A stretch of 64,000 nucleotides of DNA from Spirometra erinaceieuropaei (Eukaryota > Platyhelminthes > Cestoda > Diphyllobothriidea > Diphyllobothriidae): the NCBI GenBank assembly GCA_902702965.1, contig CACRXP010000306.1:632769-696768 (forward strand), written 5' to 3'. Shown here piece after piece: positions 34,269 to 46,660 of the stretch; position 1 is the first letter of the stretch; every line of letters begins with the position of its first letter. The position numbers were made by a program, and so were the translations under genes. The notes beneath the pieces were generated by a model. The model was not told the origin of the DNA, made no database searches, and saw only the letters and a program-made list of their open reading frames with translations.

Positions 34269-34860
34269 CCAGTGCCACTAAAGTTAACGTTCGAGGACGC
34301 AGCACGGTTTTACAATAATATTTAGGACAAAAATACGAAAGCTCTAAAAATGTTTAATATAATAAAACGATTCGGTGGTGTCTGTGCAGAGGGGGACAAA
34401 AGTGCAATGCAATTATTAAACATTTTGCGCATTGGCAATTCCCGTATTAGGTTTATGTACATAGGCCTGGTTCAGGTACGCTGTTACTTCTGTCTGGAAA
34501 TTTTTTGGCCCAGTGACGTTAGTAGTAAATTTGAAAGTTTTTCATTACTGACAATATTTAAAAATATAAAAAGTATATATTTTGCATAAATTTTGCAAGT
34601 GTCAGTAGTAAGAAGCTCACTCTCCGTCCACAGCATGCTCAACGTTATCCTTATGACCTGTTTTTTACAGGCGGGCATACATACATTTTCTTGAGGGCAT
34701 CTGTAAATAGCTGATTAAGCTGGTGCCAGTCGGATCCCTGATCAAATTTCTACCCGATGAAAACTTCTGTATTGCGGGCATTAGATGAACAAATAAAGCA
34801 TGCCTTACGTAGAACAAAGACATATACGACGGATCGGTAGAACGCGCACTTGTATTATTG
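34269..34860. other. Non-coding stretch (right arm partner of 18775-19360)
   Basis: Nothing recognised beyond its match to the left arm. Confidence 0.55.
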
Positions 34861-34865
34861 CCTCC

Positions 34866-35192
34866 TGTAGAATTCCTTGTCAGACGAGTGACGAGTATAA
34901 GCCAAAATAGATTTCGGTGTTTATACGGTACTATTGATAGAATAACGTAATAATGAAAAAACCTACAAACATCAACAATGGATAACCTTAACAAAGAATT
35001 TCTTTGTTACTGTTCGAGCAAACCGAATTTTTAGCTCGAGGTCAGAATACAAAACATGTTAATTGAAAGAACGCCGCTCACGCACGAAAAAGGGTTAAAA
35101 AAGGGGAAGAGGAATGTCGACAGGGGCCAAATGTGGAAGCATTTGAGAGGAGGGCGTAAAGAATTCCAAGCGTTGAGTAGCTGGATACAATA
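34866..35192 (-). repeat. 3' LTR of BEL/Pao element (right)
   Basis: 327 bp; shares the TG-to-TA change at its start with the left-arm 3' LTR. Confidence 0.9.
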
Positions 35193-35255
35193 CCGTCCGC
35201 CAATTCGCCACGTCCGGCTCTTGTAAACGACCTACGTGTTTAGAGGTATACGGCT

Positions 35256-38200
35256 GCTCTGACCCTCAAGTAGACAAATCTTTCTGACGTCCCTTTTTTA
35301 AGAGATGGCCCACCGTTCTAATGCATATCGTCCTAACGAGGCCGTCGCGACTCCTTTCACACGTATCTATTGCTCCCAACGGCCAATTCTCACGAGGTGT
35401 GCGCTCTCCAAGAACTAAAACAACATCACCTGGTTTCAGTTTCGCGGCTTCTCTTGTCCATTTTGTTCTTTTCTGCAGACTTGGGAGATACTCTTTTACC
35501 CATCGTCTCCAGAACGCGCCAGCGAGGTAATGCACTTGTTTCCATCCAACGTGGTACCGTGCCACCAATTTGTTACCGCAAAGCAGCACTGGACAGTTCC
35601 TCATCAACAATAAGCCATTCGGGGTAAGCGTTCCAATTCGTCGCTGTCTGATGTTAGCGGGACAAGCGGTCTATTACTTAATATACGTTCAGCCTGCACG
35701 AAGAGGGTGCATAGCTGTTCGTCAGTTAGGGACTGCTCCCTACAGAGAGCAAGAAGAATCCGTCGTAGAGACCTGATCATTCGTTCCCATATGCCTCCCC
35801 GATGTCTGGCAGCGGGTGGGTTAAAATGTCACTGTATCTCTAGAGTTAGCAGTTGATCCGACACGCTCTTTTGGTTCCAATTGTGTAAGTCCTTTCGGAG
35901 TTCTGCTACCACTCCAATTAAATTGGTTTCGTTGTCACTGTAGATGTCAATGGGACGCCCGCGTCTACTCACGAATCTCATCAAACAATAAACAAAAGAA
36001 TTCGTGGACAGGCTGGCGGCTATCTCAAGATGAACGGCTCTCGTCTGTAAGCAGCTAAACACAACCATAGCGTTTCTTCGAAGATCGTCCGCGTTTGACC
36101 ATCAACGGGCGAAAATAGTCCACCCCAACGCACTTGAAAGGATACCAATCGACTTCTGTTCTATTTAAGGGAAGCGGGGACATCATCTGCCCCTGAAGTT
36201 GTCCAACTTTACGTCTGCAAAGTAAACATTTACCGATGACACGTTTGACAGAAGCGGTTCCTTTTAGAATCCAGAATTTTTGACGGACTGCACCTAGAAC
36301 TTGGTCTGTCCCACAATGGCCTTCCAATTCATGAAAGTAATGTATGATTAATTCCGCCACTGGATGATGGTATGGGAAGACTGACGGGTGTTTTATCGAT
36401 GCACAAAAATTTGAGGAGTTCAGGCGACCACCAACACGCATTACTCCTTCAATCAAAACCGGACATAACTTTCTTAGGCCAATATTTCTCACGGAATTTA
36501 TTTACTGGTAATCTGCTGGTGTAGACAGCAGAATATCAAATTCTTCTGAAAAGTGCTTCCTTTGTATAAACTTTATCAAGCTAATGCTAGCCTGGCGCAT
36601 TTTGGATAATCGGATAGAACCTAACATCAGCGTCTCCTTAGGTGCCTTGCCAGTGGTGACTCTGACGTACTGCTTGAAACGCAGAAGCCAGACCACAGCC
36701 CTTTGTAGCCTTGTCCAACTTGAAAAACGCATGACTAATTCGTCTAAACCATCACATTGATTTAATAATGAACTTGGGCTGTTGTCCTTTTGAATTCCAA
36801 GTCTTCAGGTTGTCCTACTGGAGGTTGTACACGCCATTCGCCTTCAGGTTGAACTAAAAATTCCGGACCGTCCAACCATCTGCGTACCAGCGCAAAGTTG
36901 CACGTACCTCGAGAAGCAATGTCTGCTGGGTTGACGTCCGAACTCACGTATCTCCACTGAGAGGTCGCAGACAGATCATGTATAACCGTCAGTCGGTTGG
37001 CCACAAATGTGCAGAACCTGGTCGATTCATTGTGTATATAATCAAGAACTATCATAGAATCGGTCCAGAACGTTATTGTTTGGAAGTAACCATAAGTGCT
37101 TGAGCGGATGAGATCAGCCATGCGAACCGCCAGAGTAGCAGCTGTCAACTCTAAACGTGGTATAGAGACGGCTTTGAGGGGGCAACACGAGCTTTCGAAT
37201 AAACAAGCGAACAATGAGATTTCCTGTGTCGTTAATAAAGCGAGCATATGCTACTGCACTGTATGCTGCTTCCGAGACATCGCAAAACACGGGTATTTCG
37301 GCTCGCATCGAATCACTGATATCTTTGGACTTTAGACATCGGCCCAGCCGAAAAGTCTTCGGGCTCCGTAAATTAGAGATCCAGTTTTCCAAACGAGAGC
37401 TCTCGATGCCAGATAGTTGTCCATCCCAATTCAGTCCGTTTTTGCATAAGGATTGCAGTAAACGCTTCTCTGATATCAGCCAAAGCGAAACGAAGCCCAT
37501 GGGTCATAAAGTGAGGACAAACAAGACAAAATACCCTTACAAGTGGACAGTTTTGCGGGCATGTTGAAACTTATCATTAGAATATCGGAATGCGTATCCA
37601 ACTGCAACCCCAAAGTTCATACAGTAGATAGGGGGTTGACGGCAATATCTCACATACCAGAAGAACGTTCAGTCGCGCTAACGACCGAGAGTATACGCCG
37701 GTCATTAGAAGCCCAGCTCCGCATACGAAAGCCGCCTTGAGAGAGAAGTTTACAAATTTCGTCCACAAAACGTTTGGCGGAATCGACATCACATAACGAG
37801 ACTAGACAATCATCAACGTATATACTCTAGTGAATTGCTTTGCAAACTGATGAAGAGTAAGATGAACCGAAACCTTTAACAGTTTTTCGCAACGCAAAGG
37901 GGGCACAAAATGGCGAAGAAGTCAATCCGAATGGGTGAGATGTCCACTGAAAATCAACTGGCTCTCCTTCAAGGTCGTCATTTTCCCACCACAAAAATTT
38001 CAGAGCAGGTCGATCAATCGGGTCCACTTTCACTTGCAGGAACATTTCCTATATATCAGCTGACATTGCAATACGCTCAAGTCGGAAACCCATCAACACA
38101 CTTACTAGCTTAGCGTTTAAGGTCAGGTCCTTGGTATAGATTATCATTCAGAGACACGCCCTGACACTTGGCAGCACAGTCAAATACAATACGAATTTTT

Positions 38201-39499
38201 TCTGGTTTTCGGGGGTGGACAACGGTGTGGTGTGGGAAGTACAAGTGCCTCGTAACTAAAACGCTTTGTTGCCGTCAACTTGCTCGATCTATCCCTTCTC
38301 CAGGTACGAACGGAATGTTTGCTCATATTTCCGAAGTAATTCGGGATCTCGACCCAACTCACTCTTGAGATAGATTAGTCGTTTACGCGCCAACTGAAAA
38401 TTGTACGGTGAATTCAGCGTACTGTTTCGCCAAAGGAGTAGCAGTCCGTAATGCCCTTTTATGATAGTAACGGAGGATCGCAAGTAGCCAGTACCCGTTT
38501 GTCCTCCAATGAGTGACTCGCAGTCGTTGTTGAAGTGTCCGAAAACTCCGAGTCGTATAGCTTCTTTATGCTGTGCGTCACATCCTTTTCTTAATTTATA
38601 ATGCAGTGACAGACAGCGTTCTGTTTTTGCCCGCCACGCGAAGACCCAAGCAGCATCCAGCTCAGCAGTGTTTTAACGGCGAACGGTTCCCTTTTGCCAC
38701 CCAGACGTTGGTCGAGTACCTAATGAGCTTCCGCGATATCATTCTCCATGAGTATGCCAACCTCGCAATTAGTGAGCACGTCGAACATTATACCGCTCAG
38801 GTGTGGCCACGAAGAGGCTATCCTTTTAATTGTCGATTCTGTACGAAGTGGTAAGTCTTCGACCACCAAAGCCCTTTCAATCTCAACTGACTCGGTTCCA
38901 TTCATGGGCAGCACCCTTAGACTTCTGACTTCCGAGTTACATTTGATTGAACCGCCTAAGGTGCTTATTGTCAATGTTGTTGACGTTGTTAACACTCCAT
39001 TTCCAACGAGAAACTGTCGTTTAATCAGAGTGAAATTCAAGCCACTATCCAAAAATGCGTGAGTTTCGACGATTCCTGTCGGAGTTGCCAACTTGACAGG
39101 AATAACCCCCAGTTGTGATGGTACATGCGTAATTCCAGTCAGGGCACAAAACCCTTCATCATGTAATGTTTGTTGATTATTTTCCGATGATATTACACGC
39201 AAAAGCGTATGATGTCGTTTTTTGCACCCGGAATGACCGCAAAGTTCTCTGGAGCTGCACACCTTGGCAAAATGCGTATTACCAAGACAAACAAAACACA
39301 CTTTGTGTTGCCGCAGACAATTCCATCGATCTGCGGCACCCATTGAAATTAAACGTGGGCAATTTGTCACTTCATGTGCCTGAGAACATATGTAACATGG
39401 CCGCCGATCTGGTTCGACACTCGAAATGGCAAAATTGTTAAGGTTCTCCCGTTTTGCTATGGGCTGTTGAAGTAAAGGGCTGTTGAGAGCGCTTGCCAT
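35256..39499 (-). pseudogene. BEL/Pao pol (right copy)
   Basis: The first 259 codons (38720-39499) are open and hold the zinc knuckles (CYICSQAHEVTNC; CFVCLGNTHFAKVC) and protease motif (FLDSGLNFTLIK). RT pieces follow (FLQVKVDPIDRPALKFLWW near 38045; YVDD at about 37811-37822). RNase H and the DVNPADIASRG motif sit in an open frame of 161 codons (36762-37247). The integrase finger and core lie at 36055-36492 and 35829-36068, with Asp at 36118-36120 and 35934-35936. The DUF5641-like end is at 35266-35610. Stops near 38720 and frame changes in RT and integrase interrupt it. It overlaps the gag frame by 62 nt in a different frame. Confidence 0.9.
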
Positions 39500-40211
39500 C
39501 CCTATCTCGAGATATTTGTCCGAAACGACTTCTTGTTATCCTAGCTCGAGTATTTACGAATTCTGTGAGGTCTGCAAAACCCGGATCTCTACCATTCATA
39601 GATATTTTGTCGGCAACTCCAGCCCATTGAATCTGCATAAAAAACGGTAAACAGCGCACTATTCGCTCAAGGACATTCAGCGATTGTTGGTTGGAAACGT
39701 ATTTCATTTGTGTGAGCGCTATTTCACAAGTTCTCATTTCTATGCACAAATCTGAAAGTGCTTTCGCAGTCTGGTTAACTTGGCGTGCCTGTCTAAAGAT
39801 ACCGTCCAGAAGAGCATTAGCCACTGCATGTGGCTGTCCAAATAATTCGCATAATATTTCCCGTGCTCTTGAGTAAGCCAAAGGTGAGGAAAGCATGATG
39901 TCCTCTTCTATGGCCGCTCTCGTGTCTCCTCTGCAACAGTGAATCAAGTACATCATCCTCTGTCCAGCATCTTCAACTTTGCTCTCTACGTACACTTTAA
40001 ACTGTCGTATACACTTCCAATAATGAACTGGATTCCGGTCAAACCAGGACAACTCAACCTTGGGCAGTTCTAGACTGACAGCTGGCAGCCTCGTAGCGCC
40101 ACGTTGACAACGATTACTCCCTAAAGAAGAAATTTCATTCAATGTGCATCGTTTCAAATATCCCGCGACATGCGCGACGGAATCCACGGGTTGACGGTCG
40201 TCATCGGACAT
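39438..40211 (-). CDS. BEL/Pao gag, open for 257 codons (right copy)
   Basis: The open frame begins at a Met (MSDDDRQ) and runs to a stop inside the start of the pol frame. It contains LPKVELSWFDRNPVHYWK, then the DUF1759-type helical region (MYLIHCCRGDTRAAIEEDIM; SRAREILCELFGQPHAVANA) and a basic end (GQISRDRDGKR). It has no internal stop, unlike the left copy. The likely true start lies upstream: the left copy is open from 13111, whereas here a TAG (Trp codon changed to stop) at about 40274-40276 separates 40275-40484 from the rest. It is therefore a partial gag frame rather than a proven gene. Confidence 0.75.
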   Translation of the reverse strand: MSDDDRQPVDSVAHVAGYLKRCTLNEISSLGSNRCQRGATRLPAVSLELPKVELSWFDRNPVHYWKCIRQFKVYVESKVEDAGQRMMYLIHCCRGDTRAAIEEDIMLSSPLAYSRAREILCELFGQPHAVANALLDGIFRQARQVNQTAKALSDLCIEMRTCEIALTQMKYVSNQQSLNVLERIVRCLPFFMQIQWAGVADKISMNGRDPGFADLTEFVNTRARITRSRFGQISRDRDGKRSQQPFTSTAHSKTGEP

Positions 40212-40544
40212 CTCTTCATCGGTCTCTACCTCTATTCTTGTAAGCTCGGTCCTTCTCTCGGCATCAAACGTAGCCTATTGGAGTTCGACCTCACGTTTAA
40301 CTCGCCACTCTTCTATTTCGGCTATTTTTAAGGCTTTAACAGTTTTACAGGAACTACGACTACTAATTGAAACGTACTTACAAGAGCCGGACTGGACGTC
40401 TTTCTTCAGCTCTCCTTGTCCTTCGAGGGCACTTGGTTTGCCTAGTCCGAGAGACTGTTCCGTACCGTCCGATTCATTCTTCATGGAACGTGTTTGCAGT
40501 TGATGAAACTGATTTCCTCCAATTTATGGTACGCTGTTGAGTAC

Positions 40545-40872
40545 TGTAGAATTCCTTGCCAGACGAGTGACGCGTATAAGCCAAAACAGATTTCGGTGTT
40601 TATACGGTACTGTTGATAGAATAGCGTAATAATGAAAAAAACGTACAAATATCAACAATGGATACCCTTGACAAAGAAGTCCTTTGTTACCGTTCGAGCA
40701 AATCGACTTTTTAGCTCGAGGTCAGAATACAAAACTAGTTAATCATAAGAACGCCGCTCTTGCTCGAAAAAGGATTTAAAAAGGGGAAGAGGAATGTCAA
40801 CAGGGGCCAAATGTGGAAGCATTTGAGAGGAGGACGTGGAGAATTCCAAGTGTTGACTAGCTGGATACAACA
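40545..40872 (-). repeat. 5' LTR of BEL/Pao element (right)
   Basis: 328 bp, TG...CA on the minus strand, partner of 12739-13065. Confidence 0.9.
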
Positions 40873-40877
40873 CCTCC

Positions 40878-42359
40878 CGTGGACTATTAGATGTTGTTAT
40901 TCATTCAGAACGTTATGCGCTAAACATCCGATTATCGAAGGTACCCGCTTGGTCTCCACCGAACGTTGAAATGTATGCAATTTATCCTGTAACTTTTTGC
41001 AAGCAAAGTCGTTTGTCATCTGCTGTTTTAAGGCGCCATCCAGGCCGTTTAGAGCACAAAGCAGCTAGTAAAAAGGATGAAGGAGTGTTGGCAGGGCAGA
41101 GATCCCGTGCGCCCAAATGCGTGGCAGAGCTAAAACTGGCGTCTAAGAGTATTCACGTTCGAGTAGGCACATCGTCCGACCAATTGGCCGGTCATTGTAC
41201 GCATATTCCATTGCTGCGGGAGCCCAACTTTGCACAACGCTATTATTTTGCTCTCCATCTGGGACTATTTCAACTTGGCTATCACACTGCAACTGCTGTC
41301 TAGAACCGCACGTACAGAATTCCTTTCTGCGCTTCTGATAAATCTTTCCTCGTGTCGAAACTGTTCGGACGGGTGGGTCAAGCAGAATTTTCTTATTGAC
41401 ACATTTCGACTGATTACTTTTCCGCGGCGAACTACAGCATATGCAACAAAAACGCAAAATTCTTGGAGATCTGAATCTATCAAAAACCTTTGAGACTTCT
41501 AAAGGGCTGATTCGTTTCCGAACAAACTTTATGTAGTTTGTCACATTGCTTATACAACTTTTAACAAATAAGATCATTATTTCGTATTGAGTTTTAAATG
41601 CTCGTCAAACCTCGTCATATACAAGCCAAAGTACTCCCTACAATGTCGAAAAAGAATATATATCTACGTCTTTATCCTACAGTTTCTCGATTCAGAGCAA
41701 TCTAACAGGTAGTAGCCTAATAAGCGCCGGAGTTTCACTAGATGGAAAGTCTGAGAATCCGACCTTCACATCCAGGATTCGCGCCCGGTTTTTTACGCCT
41801 ACAGCCAAGGATCGGCAGAGCTACCCAGCTGAGCGGTAGTCGTGAAAGATGCGGAATACCAGGATGAGCCTCACGTCGGATGTGCATATATCCTGAGCAG
41901 AGTCAAAGAACTCGACAATGAGCTTGTAGGTTAAATGACGCTCGTGCAGCAGAACACTGATGAAAATAAGAGGATTATGGAAGACGCAAATCGTAAAACG
42001 CAAAAATGTTCGTGGCGATATCACCTCAGGAGCATCTCAAAGTGAGGGTACCAAGCAAGTAAGTACTGACGCTTACACCAGTAGCAACAGGACGACAGTA
42101 ACCAAGCCTCTGATAGAGGCAGACCTGATTAATAATTAAGACGATACAAGCGACGACACACAATTATTGCCTGTGATAGTTCATGACGTTGCAGGAGCCA
42201 ACTTGACTGTGCATCTAAGCCTAAATGGCGAAGATTCCCATGCATCAAAGAGCGGTGTGACTACATTTCCCGATCCATCATCGCCCTCATGCTCTCCTAC
42301 AGTAGGTGCCTGGAGTTTAAACCAACCCTGATTGGTCCCTCCTGACAGTTAGTTAGCAG
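40878..42359. other. Unrecognised DNA (right arm), 144-codon frame 41143-41577
   Basis: Partner of 11251-12733. The minus frame 41143-41577 is the longest and includes a Cys-rich FCCICCSSPRK stretch. I recognise no family, and the opposite strand is open too. Confidence 0.4.
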
Positions 42360-43575
42360 CAAAAAGAGTGACCAAAGCGAGGACTCCGTAAATCGTCCTC
42401 GTCCTTATTCTGAAATTCTCCAGGGAGACAAGACAGACATCACCGGGACCGCCAATAATGTGAAGCTGTACATGGGTTGGCTAAATCAAATACAGTCAGA
42501 CCTGATGGCTGTCTCAGAGGATCTTACTACTTTTCGTTGCCCATTTAACCAAGCACCACAATCAGACATGGAAATAAAAGTCTTAAAAAGCATTCCGTAT
42601 CGGAAAATAGAATGAAGAAAAAATAGGAGTACTGCCAATGTGCCCCCAGATTAATGCTTTGGGCAAAAAGCATGCCAAGTTGATCTTACCAAAAAACTCA
42701 ACCTTGGAACTCACATGAACTTTTTAACTGGACCAATCTACGAGGGTACGACTGAAACGCAGGAAACCCGTCTTGGATTTAAAATCAAGGCTTAAGGGTG
42801 GCGAGGACCATCTGTCTACCTGCAAGGGGAAGGTAGTTTGGGAAGGCAGAACGCGTCAAATGAATCAGTCAGTTATACTAAGGAGGACGGAAACTACGCA
42901 CCTACCGCAAACAACATTGGGCAACCAGCCGCCAGAATCGACGGCACAATTAGGTCTGTTACACTCGATGTTCTCACCGAAGAGACCAAAGCTGAGGAAT
43001 CCTATCAGAAAACGGAACAGGTCAGGTAACTTGCGGTCCGCGGCAACGCTGTAAGTGCCATAAGGGTGACAAATGCTACCAGACATTCGACTGACACAAA
43101 AGTGAGGTACTTATAAATAAATTCCCAAAGTCACATATTTAAAACTGACGGGTTAAGAAATTGTCCTAACGAACTGTGCCTGGATGTGAAAGCGGTTACT
43201 TCAACGTGGTTGTCTGAATATTTTGATAGCCAAACAGCCTTATCAGAATACCAAAAATGTCGGACGGACAGGGAAGACCGATGTGGCGGTGGCGGTAGAG
43301 TTGTGTGTATGAAAAAAGCACTGATAGTGTCGGAAAAGACCACCGAGTGTGCGTTCAGCATGCAAGCACTACCAGTGTTACTGTTTTCACGTCTCTCGAT
43401 ATCCTCTCTATCTATCGATCACCGAGGAGAAACCCAATTACGGACACCCACCCACTGAAGCAGATGACGGCAGATTTAGCAGATCTCGACTGGATCTCAA
43501 TGTTAACGGGTAGTACTAACAAAAATTGTGGTCGCTCAGTCACCTCCCTCATTACCCATTCAACAGCCACTAACC
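42360..43575 (+). pseudogene. CR1-like LINE ORF1-type and endonuclease region (right arm)
   Basis: Partner of 10037-11250. The plus strand carries the Gln/Asn-rich ORF1-like frame (42773-43054), a CKCHKGDKC cluster, then the endonuclease relic (STWLSEYFDSQTALSEYQ at 43199; CRTDREDRCGGGGR). Frame breaks match those in the left arm. Confidence 0.55.
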
Positions 43576-44045
43576 ATTTATGAGTTTTTAAAGCAAGCAA
43601 GGACAGCAGAATTTAATTGTACCACAAAATTTCGCGAAGACTTCTCAACTGCTGCCGGTCGTTGAATAACAGAAATAACAAGTGAGAAAGGTACAAATGT
43701 TTGAATTTCGACAGAAAAAAGTCGATGTAAAACAGCAAGGTCATCGTGTACTGCGCGTAGACTAATCGATAAAATGGTAACTTCAAAATGCAACATAGGA
43801 ATGAAAATGGGAAACTAGGCATGCCGAGGAATTTCGAAATCCCTCCCCATGCCTAGTTCCCCATTTTCATTATTATGTTGCATTTTGGAGTTACCATTTT
43901 ATCGATTAGTCTACGCGCAGTACACGTTGACCTTGCTGTTTAACATCGAATTTCTCCAGCAAAATTTTGTGGTACCATTAAATTCTGCTGTCCTTGCTTG
44001 CTTTAAATATATTCCGGGGAAATATTCCTTTAAATTTATGAGTTT
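43576..44045. mobile_element. Fold-back element (right arm copy)
   Basis: Flanked by the perfect 12-bp direct repeat atttatgagttt at 43576-43587 and 44034-44045. The inverted halves meet near 43830. Same element as 9567-10036. Confidence 0.87.
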
Positions 44046-44300
44046 AACGGAGAACAGGCGGCGGGGATGGCTTAATAGCAGTCTAAGGAAGGAAATTGGC
44101 AGGAAGCATGACCTTTGGTGAAAATACGATGTCACTGGTTAAGTCGAAAATTCCAACAGTTATAAAACGCGGAAAAACAAAACAAGAAGTATGGTAGTCA
44201 GGATACATCAGCAGCTCGAGGGGAATTTGCCCCAAAAAACCACGCACTGCCCAAAATTTTTATTGCAACCTCAGACGAAGTACAGGAAACATATATTAAA
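44046..44300 (+). pseudogene. CR1-like LINE linker region (right arm)
   Basis: Partner of 9310-9566; reads GWLNSSLRKEIGRKHDLW near 44069. Confidence 0.65.
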
Positions 44301-44427
44301 TCCTCTAAATATAAACAACCAAAGCCGCTGAATTTGTAGAAGCAGGGATGAGGCTAAATACGTTTCACAGTCTTTCCAATTGACCTACATAAATGAGGAG
44401 ACCATTAAGTTGTTCGCTCAAGTAAAA
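44301..44427. other. Right-arm-specific 127 bp
   Basis: At this position the left arm has the N gap and Penelope-like block instead. It continues directly into the dispersed repeat at 44428, so it may be the ancestral sequence. Confidence 0.5.
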
Positions 44428-46288
44428 AAGATCAACGTGAAGGTGTCTTTAGACAACCGGCTGCTACTCAAATGCGAGAAGTGCCCACATATGTCCACCC
44501 AAACCGTCGCTATGGGGGAGGAGTGATAGCAGGGGATTTAGAAACCAATTCAAAACAGGGCTTCTAATGATATAATCGACGGTTACCACTAGATCTACCA
44601 CTAAATCCCAGGAGGACCATTCTCGAAGTCATGAAGCTGAGTGTTCGGGAATGAGACCGTTAAAAGGGCCTGTTTGCTTTCGGGTGTTAGGTGTTTGGGT
44701 AATTTCGACTTGAATACCAGTAACTTAGGCGATGACCTAGTTTCTGGCGAAGATTATTCCAAATGAAGGCGTACGTGGGAGCAAAGATGAGGGTGCGCTT
44801 ATATGTAGTGCAAGGAGGCGGCGGAATCAGTATGGAGGAGCTACATGTGGCATAAGACAGCTCACTCACAGGGAAGGTGTCAATGGACGGAAGATTGGAG
44901 CTACAGTTGATGCAAAAAAGGAAGCAGAGACCAGCTTCGAGTCTTCCAACCCGCAAAAAATTTATGTTCGCCAGCTGATATCTCTGAGTATAAAGGGTAC
45001 CAGGTGCGACTTGTGAGAACAGTTTCCGGATTATTCTGAAAAATTATGGGACCAGGAAGATTGGCAGGACCAAATTACATGAAGCTATTAAGTGCCACTG
45101 CGATGCAGGATGTTCGGTCTGGCGGCTCTTCTCTCCCGTCAGGTGAATTTATCATCGGGCTGTGTCGGCATTGTTATCTTAAGATCTCTGGGCCTTCTTG
45201 TCTCCGACTTTGCCTATAAAATGGCGCAGGATTCTGTTAGCCGCAAGAAAGTCCTGAGGTTTTTTTATGGAGCAGACATCTGAGCAGCAAACCTCAGGTT
45301 TTAGCCGTTTGTATTTAATATGTCCCGGTTTATGATATTCCCTCTCTAAATTCTAAAGTATGACCTGTTTTTCAAGTGTACGTTGCGGGTTGCAAGTTAA
45401 AGTCTAGTTTCTGATTTGTCAATGTGTAATCTTGGAAGCGGAATTAAAATTTCCAGTCAGCTTCAGCAATGTAGTTATGGTCGTCCTCACTTTAAATTAT
45501 TTTGCAGACAACTATTGAGGCTCCACTAAATGGCGGAGTGCCTTCAAGTTGCATCAGACTGCGACAAATTGTTGCCTTGGTCGGCGTATTATACGCTCTC
45601 CAGCGGACTGTAACAATCGGAAAAGTGACCCACAGACCCCTTTAATGACCCTCCAGACTCCAAGTGGTCGGAAATTTAACCGTCTTCTGATCGCCTGGCC
45701 CTTGCTTTTCTTGATAAAATAACTATGATGTTCGTTGAGCCGAAATTGTTTCCGAAGGCGAATTCGCCCTGTATTCTTTCCTGCTGGAGTGTTGTGTCGT
45801 GTTTCAACTCTTTGGAACAGAATGGGCCACCAAATTGGAAGGTCATGAAAAACTCGGAGACAGTACGAAAATCGTTTTCAGCATCTGGCTGTCTTCGTGA
45901 CACATGGATTCCTCTAAGGTCCTTTTTACGGCCTGCCGGAGGTATGCAGGGCAAATCTACCACTCAGGCCACTCGTCTCTCCTCTTAGCACTCCGACATG
46001 CTCTTTGGCAAAATAGACGTTTGACTTTCTTAACATTCAGGCCAAAGGCTCACCAACAACATTAATTTCTGCCAATAAATTTCGAAAAAGCATAAAACAC
46101 CTGAAGTTAGAACCAGATGAGTCCGTTGCATGCTTTGATGCCGTCACATGGTTTTATTACAAAACATCAAACAGCAGACTATGTGAGTTAACGAATGGCT
46201 GGACGTTATGAGGAAATAAATAAACCCCTGCAGTCCAAACGTCTGTTCGTGGTTCTACGGCACTGCGTCGAAACGCATCTCACTCTTT
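44428..46288. other. Unrecognised DNA with dispersed repeat and empty insertion site (right arm)
   Basis: Partner of 5500-7720. It includes the dispersed repeat at about 44428-44508, unrecognised short frames at 45092-45283 and 45725-45988, and the empty target ttgacttt at 46021-46028, where the left arm has the 291-bp insertion. Confidence 0.55.
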
Positions 46289-46660
46289 GTGGGCAAGTGC
46301 AAAAATAGAATTAAAGCAGCCCCACGCTCCTCCCTATCAGGCCTGCGTGTTGAACTAGTTACTCAGTGGATAGAACACTTCGTATCAGATAATTATCAAC
46401 CAAACTTCGTGACTCGTGTCGTCGATACCTTCGTCGTTTTTCAACAGAATGGCATTGAACACCTTCGGGAATTACTGAGCCTGGTCGCGATCAAGGCCGA
46501 GACAAGCAACCACCCACCTTCATTCGAAGGATTTGTGCGCCGGTGTGCAATAAGACAACTGCAAACTACATTGTTCAGAAAAGCCACCGACTCGAGTCAA
46601 CTATTGCCGCCAGCCTGGACATCCTCCATCGTGATTTCATCTCATAATTCCCGCAGCTGA
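46289..46660 (+). pseudogene. Penelope-like RT relic (right arm)
   Basis: Partner of 5196-5460 in a longer open frame of 123 codons. It reads RVVDTFVVFQQNGIEHLREL then LQTTLFRKATDSSQLL, resembling the RT region around YVDD and the block after FLDV. Both motifs are imperfect, so the family call is moderate at best. Confidence 0.45.

Larger units (their letters stand above)
34861..40877 (-). mobile_element. BEL/Pao LTR retrotransposon (right arm copy)
   Basis: Same element and same insertion site as 12734-18774. The LTRs are at 40545-40872 (5') and 34866-35192 (3'). The flanking 5-mers are cctcc at 34861-34865 and 40873-40877 (ggagg on the coding strand), a perfect target site duplication that fits BEL/Pao. 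Gag is open over 257 codons and the integrase keeps the two Asp residues that the left copy has lost. Frameshifts in RT and integrase still make it inactive. Confidence 0.93.
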
